10,436 nucleotides of DNA from Flavobacteriales bacterium (GTDB lineage: Bacteria; Bacteroidota; Bacteroidia; Flavobacteriales_D; Crocinitomicaceae), in contig CANHQC010000047.1 in assembly GCA_947462695.1 (NCBI GenBank), forward strand, positions 1-10,436, in the 5' to 3' direction. This document shows positions 5,633-10,436 of the stretch, one piece after another (positions within the stretch are counted from its first letter, which is position 1; every line of letters starts with the position of its first letter). Below the pieces are notes generated by a model that was not told the origin of the DNA, made no database searches, and saw only the letters and a program-made list of their open reading frames with translations. A program made the translations under genes and the position numbers.

Positions 5633-7444
5633 ATGACATTTGAGGAACTCGGGCTTAAGAGTGAGGTGCTGAAGTCGTTAAAAGAACTGGGGTTTGAAGC
5701 ACCTACTCCGATCCAACAAAAAGCCATTCCACACCTTTTAAAGGAGGATAGCGATTTTGTTGGTTTAGCTCAAACAGGAACAGGTAAGACCGCAGCGTTT
5801 GGTCTTCCACTAATCAACAACATTGATAACAATGCACGTGCGCCGCAAGGCTTGGTCATCTGCCCAACACGTGAACTCTGCTTGCAAATTGCAAAAGACT
5901 TGGAAATTTTCGCCAAGTACACCAACGTTAAAATCGTTGCCGTTTACGGTGGTACTGATATTCGACGCCAAATAACTGATATTAAAAGAGGAGTCTCTAT
6001 TATTGTAGCAACTCCAGGTCGCTTGATGGACCTTATCGATCGCAAAGCCGTGTCACTTTCTGAAGTGAACTATGTGGTGCTCGATGAAGCCGATGAAATG
6101 CTAAACATGGGATTCAAGGAGGATATTGATTCTATACTTGAAACAACTCCTGATTATAAGAATGTATGGTTGTTCTCTGCAACAATGCCTGCTGAAGTAG
6201 CACGGATTGCAAAGAACTACATGGACAACCCACTTGAGGTATCTATTGGCCATAAAAATCAAAGCAACGAAAATATCGATCACATTTATTACGTCGTAAA
6301 AGAGAGAGATCGGTATGCAGCTGTAAAACGGTTGATTGATTTCAATCCGGATATTTACGGATTGATTTTTTGTCGTACGCGACAAGAAACTGCATCTGTT
6401 GCTGACAAATTAGCCAAAGAAGGTTACAATGCTGAACCGCTGCATGGAGATTTATCTCAAGCGCAACGGGACAGGGTAATGGATCGTTTCCGTCAGAAAG
6501 ATTTACAAGTACTTGTAGCAACTGATGTAGCTGCAAGAGGATTGGATATCGATAACATCACACACGTTATTAATTACAACTTACCTGATGATATCGAAAA
6601 TTACACGCACCGAAGTGGCCGTACAGCCCGTGCAGGTCGTAAAGGTGAATCATTAGTGCTCATTAATACTCGTGAAGCTGGAAAAATTCGGGCGATTGAA
6701 CGTCAAATGCGTACGACATTCACACTTGGAACAATTCCGAATGCTACTGAGATTTGTGAGATACAATTGATGAAACTCATCGAAAAAGTCATTGCTACTG
6801 AAGTAAAAGAAGCGGATATTGAGCCATTTATGCCGAAGGTTCGCGAAGCGCTCGAAGGGTTGACGAAAGAAGAAGTAATCAAACAATTTGTTTCGGCTGA
6901 ATTCAATCGCTTCATTAATTACTACGAAAAAGCAGCAGACTTAAATGCGCAAGCTGGAAAAGGAGATCGTGATGACCGAGAAGAACGTGGACCGCGTCGC
7001 GAGCGCCGAAATGATGGACAAGAACTAGGTAAAACACGCTTCTTTGTTAATCTTGGTAAACGCGATGGACTAAATCCAGGAGGCTTACTTCGTTTGGTTT
7101 GTGATGCGACTGGATTGACTTCTTCCAACATAGGTAAGATCGATTTGATGCCTTCATTTTCCTTCTTTGAAGCTGATGATGAATACGCAGAAAAAATCCT
7201 AAGAAAGGTGAATGGTGCAAATTACGAGGGAAATACCGTGAGCATCGAAGTAACTAAAAAGAAAACATCTTCCAATAGAGGAGGAGGTGGCGGAGGTGGC
7301 TACCGTGATGGTGGCTCATTCGGAGGAAAATTCAAAAGTGATCGAAACAAAAAAGAAGGTGGATTTGGTGATCGGCCGCGTAAAGAACACCGGAAAGGTC
7401 AAGGTTCTAAACCACGTACTTTTGGTAAATCATTTGGAAAATAA
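5633..7444 (+). CDS. deaD: DEAD-box RNA helicase with DbpA-type RNA-binding domain (DeaD/CsdA-like)
   Basis: The 603-residue protein carries the full DEAD-box set: Q motif (FEELGL... TPIQ, 3-28), motif I AQTGTGKT (46-53), Ia PTREL (78-82), TPGR (127-130), II DEAD (151-154), III SAT (182-184), IV LIFCRTR (244-250), V ATDVAARGLD (296-305) and VI HRSGRTARAG (326-335). A helical extension (about 375-440) and a charged linker (444-463) lead to a DbpA-like RNA-binding domain (about 468-541). The tail is Gly-rich and basic, with seven glycines in a row near 550-556, typical of disordered RNA-binding tails in this phylum. It should unwind short RNA duplexes with ATP, most likely in 50S subunit assembly or mRNA turnover. 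DeaD/CsdA and DbpA share parts of this layout; the tail and length fit the DeaD-like group better. typA starts 17 bases downstream. Confidence 0.93.
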   Translation: MTFEELGLKSEVLKSLKELGFEAPTPIQQKAIPHLLKEDSDFVGLAQTGTGKTAAFGLPLINNIDNNARAPQGLVICPTRELCLQIAKDLEIFAKYTNVKIVAVYGGTDIRRQITDIKRGVSIIVATPGRLMDLIDRKAVSLSEVNYVVLDEADEMLNMGFKEDIDSILETTPDYKNVWLFSATMPAEVARIAKNYMDNPLEVSIGHKNQSNENIDHIYYVVKERDRYAAVKRLIDFNPDIYGLIFCRTRQETASVADKLAKEGYNAEPLHGDLSQAQRDRVMDRFRQKDLQVLVATDVAARGLDIDNITHVINYNLPDDIENYTHRSGRTARAGRKGESLVLINTREAGKIRAIERQMRTTFTLGTIPNATEICEIQLMKLIEKVIATEVKEADIEPFMPKVREALEGLTKEEVIKQFVSAEFNRFINYYEKAADLNAQAGKGDRDDREERGPRRERRNDGQELGKTRFFVNLGKRDGLNPGGLLRLVCDATGLTSSNIGKIDLMPSFSFFEADDEYAEKILRKVNGANYEGNTVSIEVTKKKTSSNRGGGGGGGYRDGGSFGGKFKSDRNKKEGGFGDRPRKEHRKGQGSKPRTFGKSFGK

Positions 7445-7461
7445 GCTTACAGTTTAACAGT

Positions 7462-9258
7462 ATGGAAATTAGAAATATTGCAATCATTGCACACGTTGAC
7501 CACGGAAAAACAACGTTGGTTGATAAAATGATTGAGGCCGGAAACGTTATTAATGAACGCGACCGACCAACGGGTGAATTAATCATGGATAACAATGATT
7601 TGGAACGCGAACGTGGAATTACCATTGTTTCCAAAAATGTATCCGTTTCTTACAAAGGGACAAAGATCAATATCATTGACACCCCTGGTCACGCCGACTT
7701 TGGTGGAGAGGTAGAGCGTGTATTGAACATGGCTGATGGCGTATGTTTGCTAGTTGATGCATTTGAAGGTCCCATGCCACAAACGCGTTTCGTACTAGGA
7801 AAAGCGTTAAGTATGGGAATCAAACCCTTGTTGGTCATCAATAAGGTTGATAAAGAAAATTGTACGCCTGAAGAAGTTCAAGAAAAAGTATTTGACTTGA
7901 TGTTCGAACTGGATGCCAGTGAGGATCAATTGAATTTCCCGACGATTTATGGATCAGCTAAGAATGGATGGATGGCCATCGATTGGAAACAACCTACGGA
8001 TTCCATTACACCATTACTAGATGAAATTCTTTCGTACTTCCCACCGCGTGAAATTGCTGAAGGAAATACGCAATTATTGATTACCTCATTGGATTTTTCC
8101 ACTTATGTCGGACGAATAGCAATTGGACGTTTGAGTAGAGGAGAAATCAAAGAAAATCAACCGATTATCTTGGTGAAACGTGATGGGACGCAAGAAAAAC
8201 ATCGGATTAAAGAAGTATTCGTTTTTGACGGTCTTGAACGTAAAAAGGTAAGCTCAGTCGCCGCTGGAGATATATGCGCAATTACAGGAATTGAAGGATT
8301 TGAAATTGGCGATTGCATTTGTGATTCAGAAAATCCGGAACCATTACCGACAATTCAGTTGGACGAGCCCACAATGTCCATGCTTTTCTCTATAAATGAT
8401 TCCCCGTTCTTCGGAAAAGAAGGGAGATTTGTCACCTCACGGCACATTCAAGAACGACTTCAGAAAGAATTGGAGAAGAACCTTGCAATGCGTGTGATGG
8501 ATACAGATAAAGCCGATAAGTGGATAGTTTACGGTCGAGGTGTATTGCATTTATCCGTTTTGATTGAAACCATGCGTCGCGAAGGCTATGAGATGCAAGT
8601 AGGTCAGCCTCAGGTTATTATAAAAGAAATTGACGGGGTGAAATGTGAGCCAGTGGAGGAATTGACAATCGATTTGCCTGAGGAGTTTAGCGGTACAGCA
8701 GTTGAAGCTGTTACGAAGCGAAAAGGGGAGATGGTGAACATGGAGCCAAAAGGTGAGCGTATGATCATCCAGTTTATCATTCCTTCACGAGGAATCATTG
8801 GCTTACGTAACTATCTTTTGACGCAAACAGCAGGTGAAGCGATCATGACGCATCGTTTCCTGGAGTATCAACCGTATAAAGGAGAAATACCGGGAAGACA
8901 AAACGGGTCATTGATTTCACTTGAATTGGGAACGTCTATTCCTTTTTCATTGAATAACTTGCAAGAAAGGGGTAAATTCTTTATCCATCCTAATGAGAAC
9001 ATATACGAAGGTCAGGTAATTGGCGAAAACTCACGGGCAGGAGATCTGTGCGTGAACGTAACTAAAACCAAGAAATTGACGAATATGCGTTCTTCAGGAG
9101 CGGATGACAAGGTGCGTTTAGCACCGCCTAAAGTATTCAGTTTAGAGGAGTGTTTGGAATATATTCAAGGCGATGAATACGTGGAGGTTACACCTGAAAG
9201 TTTGCGCATTCGAAAGATTCTTTTGAAAGAAACGGATCGTAAAAGAGCTGGTAAGTAG
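7462..9258 (+). CDS. typA: Ribosome-associated GTPase TypA/BipA
   Basis: The 598-residue length is typical (E. coli BipA has 607). All GTPase motifs are present: G1 AHVDHGKT (10-17), G2 in ERGITI (50-55), G3 DTPGHAD (73-79), G4 NKVD (127-130) and G5 SAK (165-167). An elongation-factor domain II, two alpha/beta domains like EF-G III and V, and the BipA-specific C-terminal domain follow. The C-terminal block [17 protein letters not shown] and the stretch [12 protein letters not shown] are family hallmarks. TypA binds the ribosome at the EF-G site, helps 50S assembly and is needed for growth at low temperature and under stress in several bacteria. The ATG at 7462 gives the expected [11 protein letters not shown] start. 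With only 17 bases after the helicase and no promoter box between, the two genes should form one transcription unit. No frameshift or missing motif was seen. Confidence 0.96.
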   Translation: MEIRNIAIIAHVDHGKTTLVDKMIEAGNVINERDRPTGELIMDNNDLERERGITIVSKNVSVSYKGTKINIIDTPGHADFGGEVERVLNMADGVCLLVDAFEGPMPQTRFVLGKALSMGIKPLLVINKVDKENCTPEEVQEKVFDLMFELDASEDQLNFPTIYGSAKNGWMAIDWKQPTDSITPLLDEILSYFPPREIAEGNTQLLITSLDFSTYVGRIAIGRLSRGEIKENQPIILVKRDGTQEKHRIKEVFVFDGLERKKVSSVAAGDICAITGIEGFEIGDCICDSENPEPLPTIQLDEPTMSMLFSINDSPFFGKEGRFVTSRHIQERLQKELEKNLAMRVMDTDKADKWIVYGRGVLHLSVLIETMRREGYEMQVGQPQVIIKEIDGVKCEPVEELTIDLPEEFSGTAVEAVTKRKGEMVNMEPKGERMIIQFIIPSRGIIGLRNYLLTQTAGEAIMTHRFLEYQPYKGEIPGRQNGSLISLELGTSIPFSLNNLQERGKFFIHPNENIYEGQVIGENSRAGDLCVNVTKTKKLTNMRSSGADDKVRLAPPKVFSLEECLEYIQGDEYVEVTPESLRIRKILLKETDRKRAGK

Positions 9259-9278
9259 TTCATTCGTTAAAAGAGCTG
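9240..9278 (+). repeat. Short direct repeat across the typA stop codon
   Basis: TAAAAGAGCTG occurs at 9240-9250, within the last codons of typA, and again at 9268-9278, 28 bases further and after the stop. The bases before each copy (TCG, then TCGT) are also alike, so the likeness spans about 14 bases with one inserted T. It looks like a small local duplication at the gene end. No function is evident. Confidence 0.6.
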
Positions 9279-9310
9279 TTTATTTTTTGTTGAAAATAAT
9301 AGTACTTTTT

Positions 9311-9342
9311 TTTACAATGATATACTGAATATTGTACCTTTC
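9311..9342 (+). promoter_or_regulatory. Candidate Bacteroidota promoter for the TPR gene
   Basis: TACCTTTC at 9335-9342 differs from TAnnTTTG only in the last base. TTTA at 9311-9314, 20 bases upstream, is a one-mismatch -33 TTTG. The box ends 18 bases before the ATG at 9361, the same geometry as in front of the mscS and helicase genes. I see no hairpin terminator for typA in the preceding 50 bases. Confidence 0.45.
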
Positions 9343-9360
9343 AGATAGAAATTATCGTCT

Positions 9361-10436
9361 ATGTTTGATGAAGAAGATGAAGACGATTTCGAAGGTACCC
9401 TTCGAGAGGATCTTGAACGTTTTGAAGCACACTTAAGAGGTGATTCATTGGGCTTCATGGATAGTGATCGGTTAGAAATGATAATTGATCACTATCTTAT
9501 CAATAGTCAATACCAAAAAGCACGTGTTTGCGCAGAATACGCTCTAGCTCGTTTTCCTTTTTTACCGTTGTTTCAATTGCGGAAAGCACAGGCTATTTCT
9601 GCTATGGGGCAATTGAAAGAAGCGCTGCATGTATTGGCAAAAATTGAAAAGTTGGAACCACTATCATGTGAGTTTTATTTAACTAAAGCCTCCATTTTTA
9701 GTCAATTGCGCGATCGAAAAAATGCCATACGTTATTTTGAAGATGCGTTACGACTTTCAGAGCCGGAGGATAGAGATGAGATTTACTTGGATTTGGCAAT
9801 GGAGTACCAGAATGCACGGGACTTTAAAAATGCCATTCGTATTCTTAGAGATGCGATTGATTCGAATCCGAATCATGAAGGAGCACTATATGAAATAGCT
9901 TTTTGTTATGATCAAATGGGGGAATATGAGCAAGCCATCCAGTGCTATTCTGACTTCATAGACGAAAATCCCTATTCATTTACTGCTTGGTATAACCTCG
10001 GTAATGCGTACTCCAAATTGGATAAGTTTGAAAAAGCTATTTGGGCTTACGATTATAGTATCCTGATAAACGAAGATTTTGGTCCAGTTTACTTCAATAT
10101 GGGCACGGTATATATGTCGATGGAGCAATTTGAGCATGCTATTGAGGCCTTTTTGAAGTGCATCGAAATGGATGGTGAAGACGCCACTGCGCTCTGTTAT
10201 TTGGGTGAGTCATATGAGCAGTTGAATCAACTTGAGGAGGCCAAAAAATGCTATTTAAAAAGCATCGATTTATCACCAAATTATGCTGATGCTTGGTTAG
10301 GATTAGGAATTGTCTATGACCTTGAAGAAAAGACAGTTGAGTCGCTCCCTTTTTTACACAAAGCATTGCAGCTCGACCCAACGAATGCTGGCGTATTGCA
10401 TGTGTTAGCTGGAGCGAATGAAAAAATAGGAAATGC
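9361..10436 (+). CDS. Tetratricopeptide-repeat protein, 3' end outside the window
   Basis: The frame from the ATG at 9361 stays open to the right edge (358 full codons), so the C-terminus is missing. The start is very acidic (MFDEEDEDDFEG), followed by a string of about nine TPR-like helix pairs from about residue 40 to the end. Clear units include ALYEIAFCYDQMGEYEQAIQ (175-194), AWYNLGNAYSKLDKFEKAI (209-227), VYFNMGTVYMSMEQFEHAI (243-261), ALCYLGESYEQLNQLEEAK (277-295) and ADAWLGLGIVYDLEEKT (309-325). They show the small and large residues at the usual TPR positions and 34-residue spacing. No signal peptide or membrane segment is seen, so it is probably a cytoplasmic scaffold. TPR repeats bind proteins or peptides; no partner or catalytic domain can be named. 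Similar acidic-start TPR proteins occur in related bacteria, from general knowledge. It has its own candidate promoter, 102 bases after typA. Confidence 0.85.
   Translation, partial: MFDEEDEDDFEGTLREDLERFEAHLRGDSLGFMDSDRLEMIIDHYLINSQYQKARVCAEYALARFPFLPLFQLRKAQAISAMGQLKEALHVLAKIEKLEPLSCEFYLTKASIFSQLRDRKNAIRYFEDALRLSEPEDRDEIYLDLAMEYQNARDFKNAIRILRDAIDSNPNHEGALYEIAFCYDQMGEYEQAIQCYSDFIDENPYSFTAWYNLGNAYSKLDKFEKAIWAYDYSILINEDFGPVYFNMGTVYMSMEQFEHAIEAFLKCIEMDGEDATALCYLGESYEQLNQLEEAKKCYLKSIDLSPNYADAWLGLGIVYDLEEKTVESLPFLHKALQLDPTNAGVLHVLAGANEKIGN

Noticed and set aside
6922..7131. Minus-strand Ser/Arg-rich frame opposite the helicase linker
   Set aside because: Its composition is the mirror of the charged helicase linker codons; it is a shadow frame.
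10139..10381. Minus-strand frame of 80 codons opposite the TPR gene
   Set aside because: The plus strand encodes regular TPR repeats through this region; the minus product has no recognisable domain.

Overview
The window looks like an ordinary chromosomal segment of a Bacteroidota bacterium, probably from Flavobacteriales. The evidence is moderately AT-rich DNA, perfect or near-perfect Bacteroidota -7 boxes (TAnnTTTG) a few bases upstream of several starts with no consistent Shine-Dalgarno, a TatA of the type seen in this phylum, a DUF2141 protein, and a DEAD-box helicase with a DbpA-type RNA-binding domain and a Gly-rich basic tail. Genus cannot be fixed from the sequence. I see no mobile element, CRISPR array, tRNA or rRNA, and no gene-free stretch longer than about 120 bases.

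Layout. At the left edge a minus-strand YdcF/ElyC-family (DUF218) membrane protein runs off the window. All other genes read rightward: a small MscS-type mechanosensitive channel overlapping a PaaI-like hotdog thioesterase (ATGA junction); a TetR-family regulator with a palindrome beside its own promoter box; a small rhomboid-family intramembrane protease with all catalytic residues; a TatA-type translocase subunit with its own promoter; a tightly overlapping cassette of an FkbM methyltransferase, a fatty-acid-hydroxylase/sterol-desaturase-type membrane enzyme and a secreted DUF2141 protein; a DEAD-box RNA helicase and the ribosome-associated GTPase TypA/BipA 17 bases apart; and a TPR-repeat protein cut by the right edge.

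How the genes may work together. The first half is envelope-related: an ElyC-like envelope protein, an osmotic channel, a membrane protease and Tat export. The rhomboid next to tatA recalls the Providencia AarA-TatA pair, in which a rhomboid processes TatA; here this is only a hypothesis. The overlapping three-gene cassette suggests a membrane-lipid or other hydrophobic-substrate modification pathway of unknown product. The helicase-typA pair suggests co-expression of two ribosome-assembly factors that in other bacteria matter most in the cold. Nothing in the window is clearly a wholly new system; the three-gene cassette and the rhomboid-tatA neighbourhood deserve the closest look.
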